A DNA stretch of 9,487 nucleotides from Candidatus Nanopelagicaceae bacterium (GTDB lineage Bacteria > Actinomycetota > Actinomycetes > Nanopelagicales > Nanopelagicaceae), in contig CANLAY010000028.1 in NCBI GenBank assembly GCA_947488635.1, positions 1-9,487 of the forward strand. Direction: 5' to 3'. Shown in pieces: positions 1 to 5,960 of the stretch. The position numbers were made by a program, and so were the translations under genes. The stretch's first letter is position 1. Each line of letters begins with the position of its first letter. The notes below the pieces were generated by a model that saw only the letters and a list, made by a program, of their open reading frames with translations, made no database searches and was not told where the DNA came from.

Positions 1-315
1 AGCGATCCTGAAGCAGCCGCTAAAGATGCCAGTGTTCTTTACACAGATGTCTGGATGTCGATGGGTGATCCAGAGGCTGAGCGGATTGAAAAAACTAAAG
101 CACTCTCACCATTTGCCGTTTCGCAACAACTGATGAATCTCACCGCAAAGGATTCGATTTTCATGCATTGCTTGCCAGCGCATCGTGAAGAAGAAGTTGC
201 CACTTCCGTTATTGATGGCCCAAAATCTGTGATCTGGCGCGAGGCATATCATCGCCGCACCACTATTCAGGCGCTGCTCTATCACTTAACTCGCGGCGAG
301 ATACAAGGCCGATAA
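1..315 (+). CDS. argF: Ornithine carbamoyltransferase, C-terminal part (5' end outside window)
   Basis: This gene is open from the left edge, and the last 104 codons are visible. The enzyme transfers the carbamoyl group of carbamoyl phosphate to ornithine, giving citrulline in cytoplasmic arginine biosynthesis. The visible part holds the ornithine-binding segment with a D-x-W-x-S-M-G motif (fragment residues 16-22). It also holds the family signature H-C-L-P-A (residues 56-60), whose Cys lines the ornithine site in characterised enzymes. The usual C-terminal helix rich in Arg and Leu closes the protein. An ATG at nt 55 is internal, since the conserved frame continues upstream of it. No argR or argG follows, so on this side the gene ends its run. 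A catabolic or putrescine carbamoyltransferase is less likely but cannot be excluded from the C-terminus alone. Confidence 0.93.
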   Translation, partial: SDPEAAAKDASVLYTDVWMSMGDPEAERIEKTKALSPFAVSQQLMNLTAKDSIFMHCLPAHREEEVATSVIDGPKSVIWREAYHRRTTIQALLYHLTRGEIQGR

Positions 316-464
316 GTCCCGCAAATTCCGCAATTTTCTAATCACCCCCATTGGCCATATTCAAGCCTTAACAAAGGGTGAATTGAGGCGAAATTCATTA
401 GATCCAGAGGGTCAGATCTCAGCTTTCTCGCGACATACTCATAGGTAAGCGGTAGTTTTCACCC

Positions 465-1592
465 ATGTTAATTGCCGTTCCTAAGGAAATTCGTGAAGGC
501 GAAAAGCGCGTAGCGCTAGTGCCCGATGTCATCAATAAATTGACCCGCCTAGGTCTCGATGTTGTTATCGAGTCTGGTGCCGGACTACATTCGCAAGCTA
601 GTGATGCCGAATTCGTAGCCGCTGGTGCCAAGGTCGAAAGTGGTGATGTATTAAAGAACGCCGATGTAGTTCTTTCGGTTCAGCCACTTACACCCGCACA
701 GATGGCAACTTTGAAAAAAGGCGCAGTAACCATTTCGTTCCTATCGGTTGTAACTGCTGCGGATTCAATTGATGCGGCGGCAAGTGCTGGCGTTACAGCC
801 TTCTCACTTGAACTGGTGCCGCGTATTTCACGTGCCCAATCAATGGATGCGTTAACTTCGCAAGCACTCTGCGCCGGATACCGAGCCGCAATTGTTGGCG
901 CTGAACTTTCACCACGTTTCTTCCCATTGTTAATGACAGCTGCGGGCACCGTTACACCTGCACAAGTTCTCGTACTTGGCGCCGGCGTTGCTGGCTTACA
1001 AGCAATCGCAACAACTCGTCGACTTGGCGCAGTTGTTTCAGCATATGACGTTCGGCCATCTTCGGCAGATGAAGTTAAATCAATGGGTGCAACTTTCATT
1101 GAACTTGAACTGGAATCACTCGCAGGTGCTGGCGGATATGCGCGCGAGATGACTGAAGAGCGCGCAGCGAAGCAACGCGAATTGTTAACGCCTTACATCG
1201 CTAAATCACATGTGCTAATTACTACTGCAGCCGTTCCTGGTCGCACAGCGCCGCGACTAGTAACTGCCGAAATGGTTAACTCAATGGCACCTGGCACCGT
1301 AATCATTGATTTAGCTGCTGAAACCGGCGGCAATGTTGAAGGATCTAAACCTGGTGAAATCGTGATCACGGCAAATGGCGTGCGCATCTGGGGCGGGAAA
1401 GATGTGCCCAGCCAGCTGCCTTTCCACGCTTCTAGCCTCTATTCACGCAACGTGGTTAACCTATTAACGCTATTAACAGTGCCGCCAGCAGAAGGCGTGC
1501 AAGCAGCGCTAAATCTTAACTTTGAAGATGAAATCATCGATGGCTCAGCCGTCACTCATGCTGGATCACGTCGTGGTGGAGGGGCTAAGTAA
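465..1592 (+). CDS. pntAA: NAD(P) transhydrogenase subunit alpha part 1 (NAD(H)-binding domain I)
   Basis: This is the peripheral domain I of proton-translocating transhydrogenase. It binds NAD(H) and passes hydride to NADP+ on PntB. The 375 residues match the usual length of split alpha-1 subunits. The N-terminus M-L-I-A-V-P-K-E is typical of the AlaDH/PntA fold. Other marks are R-A-Q-S-M-D-A-L (residues 123-130), the Rossmann loop G-A-G-V-A-G-L-Q-A (172-180) with the adenosine-ribose acid in D-V-R (195-197), T-T-A-x-x-P-G-R (253-260) and D-L-A-A-E-T-G-G-N (282-290). The start is the ATG that gives this N-terminus. No convincing Shine-Dalgarno sequence precedes it (only AGGT about 18 nt upstream), so initiation may be leaderless or weak. 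It is the first gene of pntAA-pntAB-pntB. The split of alpha into two genes is usual in actinobacteria and alphaproteobacteria, unlike the fused E. coli PntA. Confidence 0.96.
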   Translation: MLIAVPKEIREGEKRVALVPDVINKLTRLGLDVVIESGAGLHSQASDAEFVAAGAKVESGDVLKNADVVLSVQPLTPAQMATLKKGAVTISFLSVVTAADSIDAAASAGVTAFSLELVPRISRAQSMDALTSQALCAGYRAAIVGAELSPRFFPLLMTAAGTVTPAQVLVLGAGVAGLQAIATTRRLGAVVSAYDVRPSSADEVKSMGATFIELELESLAGAGGYAREMTEERAAKQRELLTPYIAKSHVLITTAAVPGRTAPRLVTAEMVNSMAPGTVIIDLAAETGGNVEGSKPGEIVITANGVRIWGGKDVPSQLPFHASSLYSRNVVNLLTLLTVPPAEGVQAALNLNFEDEIIDGSAVTHAGSRRGGGAK

Positions 1593-1883
1593 ATGGAACC
1601 GATTGCAATCATCTCGATTTTCGTACTAGCGGTATTCGTTGGTTTTGAAGTCGTCTCTAAAGTTTCATCAACGCTTCACACACCGCTGATGTCAGGTGCT
1701 AACGCGATTCACGGTGTGATTCTCGTAGGCGCAATCATCGTGGCTTCACATAGCAAAACTAATCTTGAACTTGGACTTTCAGTTGCTGCAATTATTTTGG
1801 CAACAATAAACATGATCGGCGGGTTTGTCGTAACCGACCGAATGCTCGAAATGTTTAAGGGTAAGAAGAAGGAGGCTAAATAA
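1593..1883 (+). CDS. pntAB: NAD(P) transhydrogenase subunit alpha part 2 (membrane domain)
   Basis: This small 96-residue protein supplies the alpha share of the membrane domain II of transhydrogenase. Three hydrophobic helices are visible, at about residues 4-20, 37-53 and 60-82, followed by a Lys-rich C-terminus. The conserved stretch L-H-T-P-L-M-S-G-A-N-A-I-H-G (28-41) is diagnostic. His40 within it corresponds to the proton-channel His of the Thermus alpha-2 subunit. The ATG directly abuts the pntAA stop codon. A GGTGGAGGGG ribosome binding site lies 8 nt upstream inside the pntAA 3' end. Translation is therefore probably coupled. Its stop overlaps the pntB start. Confidence 0.95.
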   Translation: MEPIAIISIFVLAVFVGFEVVSKVSSTLHTPLMSGANAIHGVILVGAIIVASHSKTNLELGLSVAAIILATINMIGGFVVTDRMLEMFKGKKKEAK

Positions 1884-3289
1884 TGAGCACCTTCGTATAT
1901 GACTTAATCGGACTTAGCGCCGGTATTTGTTTCGTATTAGCTCTTAAAGGTTTGTCATCTCCTAAGAGTGCTCGTCGCGGTAACTTAATCGGTGCCCTCG
2001 GTGCAACGATCGCAACTGTTGTTATTTTCTTTTACGCAAAGCCTGAAAGTGATGGCACGCCAACTTCACTTCCAATCGATAATTTAGGTTGGATCCTTGG
2101 TGCAATGGCCGTTGGTACTTTGATCGGCGTACCCGCTGCCAAAAAAGTTCAGATGACTCAGATGCCGCAACTCGTTGCACTCTTTAATGGTGTTGGTGGT
2201 GGCGCTGCGGCCCTGGTTGCAATCGTTGAGTACCTAAGCCTTGGCACTGATGCAACAACTGCGGTAGTTATCGCAACCGTCTTTACCGTGGTAGTTGGCT
2301 GTGTTTCATTTAGCGGTTCGATCGTTACATTCATGAAGCTGCAAGAACTTATGACTACTCGCCCAGTTGTTTTCCCTGGTGGCCGCTTTGTAATTGCGGG
2401 CACTTTGGTGGCTGTTCTAGCCGTATCTGGCTGGGTTGTTGTAGCTCTAGGAACCACGCCGCTACTGATTTTGGCTGCGCTATCGCTGCTCTTCGGAATC
2501 CTGTTCGTGCTTCCAGTTGGCGGCGCAGATGTGCCAATTGTTATCTCACTATTAAACGCATTTACTGGTTTAACTGTTGCTGCTAGTGGTTACGTTCTTG
2601 ATTCAACCATGTTGATTATTGCCGGTACTTTGGTTGGAGCTTCAGGAACAATCCTTACTCGCATGATGGCTGAAGCAATGGGTCGCTCACTATTTGGAAC
2701 TTTGTTCGGCGCTTTCACCGCTAAGCCACAAGAAGCAAGTGGAGCTGCTGAAGAGCGCCCAGTGCGTTCTGGTTCACCTGATGATGTTGCAATCTTGCTT
2801 AACTATGCTCGTCGCGTAGTTATCGTGCCAGGATTTGGATTAGCAGTGGCGCAAGCGCAGCACACCGTTCGCGAATTAGCAGATTTGTTAATCGCAAAGG
2901 GAATCGATGTTGCATACGGAATTCACCCAGTTGCCGGTCGTATGCCTGGACATATGAATGTGTTGCTCGCTGAAGCAAATGTTCCTTACGAACAACTTGC
3001 TGAAATGGATGAAGTTAACCCAACCTTTGGACAGACCGATGTTGCAATCGTGATCGGTGCAAACGATGTGGTTAATCCAGCTGCTGAAACCACACCTGGT
3101 TGCCCAATTTATGGAATGCCAATTTTGCAAGTTTCAAATGCAGCCAACGTTATTTTCTTGAAGCGCTCAATGCGCCCAGGATTTGCTGGCATCGAAAACG
3201 AATTACTTTATGATCCAAAGACTATGTTGCTCTTTGGTGATGCGAAGGCTTCGTTGACCAAGGTCGTTAGCGCGCTAAAGGGCCTATAA
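1883..3289 (+). CDS. pntB: NAD(P) transhydrogenase subunit beta
   Basis: PntB carries most of the membrane domain II and the NADP(H)-binding domain III. The complex uses the proton-motive force to drive hydride from NADH to NADP+, supplying NADPH. Its 468 residues match the family. About nine hydrophobic helices lie between residues 5 and 260. Domain III (about 300-468) shows V-P-G-F-G-L-A-V-A-Q-A-Q (315-326), G-I-H-P-V-A-G-R-M-P-G-H-M-N-V-L-L-A-E-A (346-365), G-A-N-D-V-V-N-P-A (392-400) and K-R-S-M-x-x-G-F-A-G (427-436). The start ATG overlaps the pntAB stop by one base (TAATG), behind a strong AAGAAGGAGG ribosome binding site at 1865-1874. Asn102 occupies the place of the E. coli beta His91, as expected when the His sits in PntAB. 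Confidence 0.97.
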   Translation: MSTFVYDLIGLSAGICFVLALKGLSSPKSARRGNLIGALGATIATVVIFFYAKPESDGTPTSLPIDNLGWILGAMAVGTLIGVPAAKKVQMTQMPQLVALFNGVGGGAAALVAIVEYLSLGTDATTAVVIATVFTVVVGCVSFSGSIVTFMKLQELMTTRPVVFPGGRFVIAGTLVAVLAVSGWVVVALGTTPLLILAALSLLFGILFVLPVGGADVPIVISLLNAFTGLTVAASGYVLDSTMLIIAGTLVGASGTILTRMMAEAMGRSLFGTLFGAFTAKPQEASGAAEERPVRSGSPDDVAILLNYARRVVIVPGFGLAVAQAQHTVRELADLLIAKGIDVAYGIHPVAGRMPGHMNVLLAEANVPYEQLAEMDEVNPTFGQTDVAIVIGANDVVNPAAETTPGCPIYGMPILQVSNAANVIFLKRSMRPGFAGIENELLYDPKTMLLFGDAKASLTKVVSALKGL

Positions 3290-3308
3290 GACTGCTAAAT
3301 AGTTCGAG

Positions 3309-3338
3309 TTGCGAGATAGTTGAAGGTTCAACTATCCT
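3309..3338 (+). promoter_or_regulatory. Candidate pirin promoter with embedded inverted-repeat operator
   Basis: A -35-like TTGCGA (3309-3314) and a -10-like TATCCT (3333-3338) are separated by 18 bp. A perfect inverted repeat fills that spacer: half-sites GATAGTTGAA (3315-3324) and TTCAACTATC (3327-3336) around a GG centre. Its position between the two promoter elements, and its TAGTTGAA-type halves, suggest a repressor operator. MarR-family sites look similar, but the regulator is not in the window and its identity is a guess. An AAGGAG ribosome binding site (3349-3354) lies 6 nt before the pirin ATG. The repeat has no following T-run, so it does not look like a pntB terminator. Confidence 0.6.
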
Positions 3339-3360
3339 TAGCTCAATCAAGGAGCCGTAA

Positions 3361-4437
3361 ATGCCTGCAGTAACCGTTGCCGATATCACCGTTCTTCCAC
3401 GCGTTAAAGCGGTTACTGGCACACGTGCGCGCGCAGTTCGCAGCATCACAACTGCCCCGCAAGGTTTCGAAGGCGAAGGTTTTCCAGTACGTCGTGCATT
3501 TGCTGGCGTTGACATCGCGCAGCTAGACCCGTTTATTCACTTAGATCAAATGGGTGAAGTCGAATACGCACCTGGTGAACCAAAGGGAACTCCTTGGCAT
3601 CCACATCGCGGTTTTGAAACAGTTACCTACATTATTGATGGAATTTTCGATCACTTCGATAACAACGGTGGTGGCGGAACTATCTCCGATGGTGACACGC
3701 AATGGATGACCGCAGGTGCTGGCATTTTGCATATCGAAACTCCACCAGAATCATTGGTCATGAGCGGTGGTTTATTCCACGGTTTCCAACTTTGGGTGAA
3801 TTTGCCAGCTGCTAAGAAATGGTCACCTCCTGCTTATCAAGATTTACGTGCCAGCGAAGTCGCCCTCCTTGCATCCGAAGATGGCGGTGCGCTAATTCGT
3901 GTGATTGCTGGCGAACTTGCCGGACATAAAGGCCCAGGTTCAACACAAACCCCGATCACGTTAATTCACGCAACTTTGCAACCAGGCGCCGAAATTCGCT
4001 TGCCTTGGCGCAAGGATTACAACGCACTTGTTTACACACTTGCTGGTCACGGTTTTGTTGGTGAAGAATCACGCTCCGTACAAATGGGTCAACTAACTGT
4101 CTTTGGTGAAGGTGACACAATCGTTGTGCGCGCTGCAAATGTGCAGGAATCACGTTCACCTGAAATGGAGCTATTCATTCTCGGTGGCGAACCAATAAAA
4201 GAACCAGTCGCCTGGATGGGTCCATTTGTAATGAACACCAAGCGCGAAGTACTGCAAGCTTTTGAGGACTTCCAAAAGGGTGTTCTAGGCTCGATTCCGG
4301 TTATTGAAAAAGGTCATCGCCCAAATGCACAGCTAAATCGCAGTGGTGAAGGTTCGAAATTAGGTGGTTCTAATACCCCTAATTCAACCGATGTGCTTGA
4401 TGTTCATGGAGCACCAACAACTTTGCAAGAGGGTTAA
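3361..4437 (+). CDS. Pirin-family bicupin protein
   Basis: The pirin fold consists of two cupin barrels with one metal ion in the N-terminal barrel. Bacterial members have been linked to quercetin dioxygenase activity or to redox and stress regulation, and the substrate here is unknown. The four metal ligands of human pirin (His56, His58, His101, Glu103) are conserved as H80 and H82 in H-P-H-R-G-F-E-T-V-T-Y (80-90) and H124/E126 in G-I-L-H-I-E (121-126). The C-terminal cupin ends with the family stretch E-P-V-A-W-M-G-P-F-V-M-N-T (281-293). At 358 residues it is longer than the usual 230-300, mainly from a polar tail after about residue 315 and some 20-25 extra N-terminal residues. The ATG has a well-placed AAGGAG. 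It lies 71 nt after pntB but has its own candidate promoter and operator. Confidence 0.93.
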   Translation: MPAVTVADITVLPRVKAVTGTRARAVRSITTAPQGFEGEGFPVRRAFAGVDIAQLDPFIHLDQMGEVEYAPGEPKGTPWHPHRGFETVTYIIDGIFDHFDNNGGGGTISDGDTQWMTAGAGILHIETPPESLVMSGGLFHGFQLWVNLPAAKKWSPPAYQDLRASEVALLASEDGGALIRVIAGELAGHKGPGSTQTPITLIHATLQPGAEIRLPWRKDYNALVYTLAGHGFVGEESRSVQMGQLTVFGEGDTIVVRAANVQESRSPEMELFILGGEPIKEPVAWMGPFVMNTKREVLQAFEDFQKGVLGSIPVIEKGHRPNAQLNRSGEGSKLGGSNTPNSTDVLDVHGAPTTLQEG

Positions 4438-4494
4438 TTCTCAAAAGTTTTTATTTGGCAATGAGGATCAAGGTTAAACCAGTACCTTAAGCAC

Positions 4495-5091
4495 ATGATC
4501 TGGTGGCCAAGTGCAGTTCCGATGATTCAACATGGGCAGTTCACGTTGCGCCCGTTGTCAGAGGCAGACATTGATGCGATTTATCTATCCTGCCAAGACC
4601 CGCTAATCCCTAAGTTCACGACCGTTCCAACCGACTACACAATGGAGTTAGCGCAAGGGTTTGTGCGTGAGAAAACGCCACGGCTCTTTGATGAGCGCAA
4701 AGCAATTCATTGGGCTCTAACGATTAATAAGGATGTCAGCCCCGCCGCCTTAAAAGTTGCTGGGGAAACATTTCTGGGGCCGTTTTCAATTCATGGCGTT
4801 GAAGAACATAACCACATCGGTGAAATTGGCTACTGGCTAAACAAAGATGTTCGCGGTCATGGCTATAGCTCTGTTGGCTGCCAGATGGTCACAAACTATG
4901 CATTCGAAACTTTAGGTTTTCGTCGACTAGCGGGCATAGTTGATAGCGATAACGAGGCTTCAAAGAAAGTGTTGCTAAGTGCTGGTTATAAGCACGAAGG
5001 TTTAATGAAATCGCGAGTCACTAGAGCCGATGGCAGCCAAAGTGATATGGATTTATATGCCGCAACTTCTGATAACTGGGTTAACCTTTAA
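4495..5091 (+). CDS. GNAT-family N-acetyltransferase, RimJ/RimL type
   Basis: This predicted cytoplasmic enzyme transfers an acetyl group from acetyl-CoA to an amine. RimJ/RimL relatives modify ribosomal protein N-termini or small molecules, and the substrate here cannot be read from sequence. It opens with F-T-L-R-P-L-S-E-A-D (16-25), the classic first strand of the subfamily. The acetyl-CoA pyrophosphate loop is at R-G-H-G-Y-S (120-125) after I-G-Y-W-L (111-115). The late motif N-E-A-S-K-K-V-L-L-S-A-G-Y (153-165) and the E-G-L-M-K turn (168-172) follow. At 198 residues it has normal length. The ATG at 4495 has no Shine-Dalgarno sequence. A TACCTT element 6 nt upstream would fit a leaderless mRNA. 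A start at Met10 (4522) is possible and would still keep the whole domain. The next gene begins 2 nt after its stop. Confidence 0.88.
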   Translation: MIWWPSAVPMIQHGQFTLRPLSEADIDAIYLSCQDPLIPKFTTVPTDYTMELAQGFVREKTPRLFDERKAIHWALTINKDVSPAALKVAGETFLGPFSIHGVEEHNHIGEIGYWLNKDVRGHGYSSVGCQMVTNYAFETLGFRRLAGIVDSDNEASKKVLLSAGYKHEGLMKSRVTRADGSQSDMDLYAATSDNWVNL

Positions 5092-5093
5092 CC

Positions 5094-5435
5094 ATGGAAT
5101 CACTCGTAAGACTCGTGGCGCTCATTTTGGCAATTGCGCTCTTTAGTGGACCTACCGCGCTATTTCTAACTTGGTTGCCCGTACTAAACCGTGAAAGCAC
5201 AAGTAAAATTGCTGCGCTAATTCGCCGGATCTTGGTTACTTTTTTAGTAGTAATCGGAAGCTTGATGTCCTTTAATTTATTCATTGCAAATGTTGGCTTT
5301 GCCGCATCCTTGATGGCAATTATTGGATCTGTTACAGCATTCTTTGCCGTAAAGCGCGAATACTTTCCAAATGGTTTCGGAAATAAGTCTGGTGGCGGCG
5401 CAGACCGGCGCAATGGACCAAGCGGACAGCACTAA
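5094..5435 (+). CDS. Small three-helix membrane protein of unknown function
   Basis: I do not recognise this 113-residue protein. It has three hydrophobic segments at about residues 5-29, 40-62 and 66-86, with basic residues (R44, R45) between the first two. A hydrophilic Gly/Arg/Asn-rich tail (about 92-113) follows. No metal or catalytic motif is visible. The ATG lies 2 nt after the stop of the acetyltransferase gene, so the two are probably co-translated. That is the only functional hint. An overlapping frame on the opposite strand (5081-5413) is open too. The plus-strand reading is preferred because it gives clean membrane helices and coupling to its neighbour, while the other is a featureless Lys/Ser/Ala-rich peptide. 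The stop codon lies inside the first copy of a short repeat. Confidence 0.7.
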   Translation: MESLVRLVALILAIALFSGPTALFLTWLPVLNRESTSKIAALIRRILVTFLVVIGSLMSFNLFIANVGFAASLMAIIGSVTAFFAVKREYFPNGFGNKSGGGADRRNGPSGQH

Positions 5436-5473
5436 ATTATTTGTTACAGCACTAAATTTTTACAGCACTAATT
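5426..5473. repeat. Three direct copies of a 12-13 nt repeat between convergent genes
   Basis: The unit ACAGCACTAAATT occurs at 5426-5438 and 5446-5458, with a one-base-shorter copy at 5462-5473. The copies are 20 and 16 nt apart, with A/T-rich spacers. The first copy contains the TAA stop of the small membrane protein. The last ends 5 nt before the tmRNA 3' terminus. I see no hairpin plus U-run typical of a terminator on either strand. Slippage duplication of a short sequence is the simplest origin. Confidence 0.85.
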
Positions 5474-5478
5474 AATAA

Positions 5479-5853
5479 TGGTGGAGGTGCCGGGAATCGA
5501 ACCCGGGTCCTTCGGTACTGACATAGGGCTTCTACGGGCGTAGTGCGTTTATCGTTTTCTCAGTTCCGGATCTCTTACACACAAGTATCCGACAAACTCA
5601 TTTGCGAAACTGTTCTCCGAAGTTGTTCGCAAAGCCAACTTCATGAAAAGCCTTCTGTCGGCGTTAGGTCCCAGTCCGAAGGCGGAGCGCTGGGCTAACG
5701 GATTAGAGAGCTAGCTTAGGCAGCTAGTTCGTAATCAGCGGCAGTTGTACTGGCGCTTGATTTTTTGCACAGGTTATTGGTTAACGAGATCATCCTGGCT
5801 TCCTCGGCCCGCTTCCCCTATCCCAACATCCAAAGTCGAGACCGTTCACCCCC
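5479..5853 (-). ncRNA. ssrA: tmRNA (transfer-messenger RNA)
   Basis: This one-piece tmRNA works with SmpB to rescue stalled ribosomes and tag the unfinished protein for proteolysis. In the sense direction it begins GGGGGTGAACGGTCTCGACT (from 5853). It ends with a T-arm C-C-G-G-G-TTCGATT-C-C-C-G-G and CACCTCC-ACCA, with CCA genome-encoded at 5481-5479. The first seven bases pair with CACCTCC to form the acceptor stem (one G-U). The tag frame runs from the resume codon GCC (5754-5752) to TAA (5718-5716) and encodes ASTTAADYELAA, 12 residues ending in the protease-recognised L-A-A. The AAUCAAGC before the resume codon resembles AAUAAGC before GCC in the mycobacterial RNA. Length is about 375 nt, normal for the family. 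Ends are deduced from acceptor-stem pairing. It lies 107 nt downstream of smpB on the same strand. Confidence 0.96.
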
Positions 5854-5862
5854 ATGGGTGTG

Positions 5863-5878
5863 GAAGCAATATTGCTTC
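5863..5878. promoter_or_regulatory. Perfect 16-bp palindrome upstream of ssrA
   Basis: GAAGCAATATTGCTTC is its own reverse complement. It lies 10-25 nt upstream of the mature tmRNA 5' end. It could be a protein-binding site in the ssrA promoter or a short hairpin in the pre-tmRNA leader. The function is not known. Confidence 0.5.
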
Positions 5879-5909
5879 GCTATTTAGTTGTCATTGTCCT
5901 ACCCGCTAA
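5866..5909 (-). promoter_or_regulatory. ssrA: Candidate ssrA promoter region
   Basis: Two sigma70-like arrangements fit in the sense direction, both with 17-bp spacers. One is TTAGCG (5909-5904) with TAAATA (5886-5881), and the other is ATGACA (5894-5889) with TATTGC (5871-5866). Neither is strong, and I cannot choose between them. Either would give a short leader that must be trimmed at 5853, as RNase P does for tmRNA precursors. In the second case the -10 element would lie inside the 16-bp palindrome. Confidence 0.3.
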
Positions 5910-5960
5910 GTGTAAGGCCGACCTATGACAAGGAACTAATTTGTTTTTCTATGAGCGCGA

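Noticed and set aside
376..464. GGGTGAA (376-382) and TTCACCC (458-464) able to pair across the argF-pntAA gap
   Set aside because: There are only seven pairs with a 75-nt loop and no further matching, so a riboswitch or attenuator cannot be supported.
680..1099. Opposite-strand open frame of 139 codons inside pntAA
   Set aside because: It is a shadow of a well-conserved gene, and its translation shows no family features.
3315..3336. Inverted repeat as a rho-independent terminator for pntB
   Set aside because: The stem is AT-rich and no T-run follows on the plus strand, and its place within a promoter fits an operator better.
5081..5413. Opposite-strand open frame of 110 codons over the small membrane protein
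   Set aside because: It gives a Lys/Ser/Ala-rich peptide without domains and overlaps a plus-strand frame that is coupled to its neighbour and has clear membrane helices.
5479..5510. tRNA gene suggested by the T-arm and CCA end
   Set aside because: The rest of a tRNA cloverleaf is missing, and the 375-nt RNA with tag frame and matching 5' end is a tmRNA.
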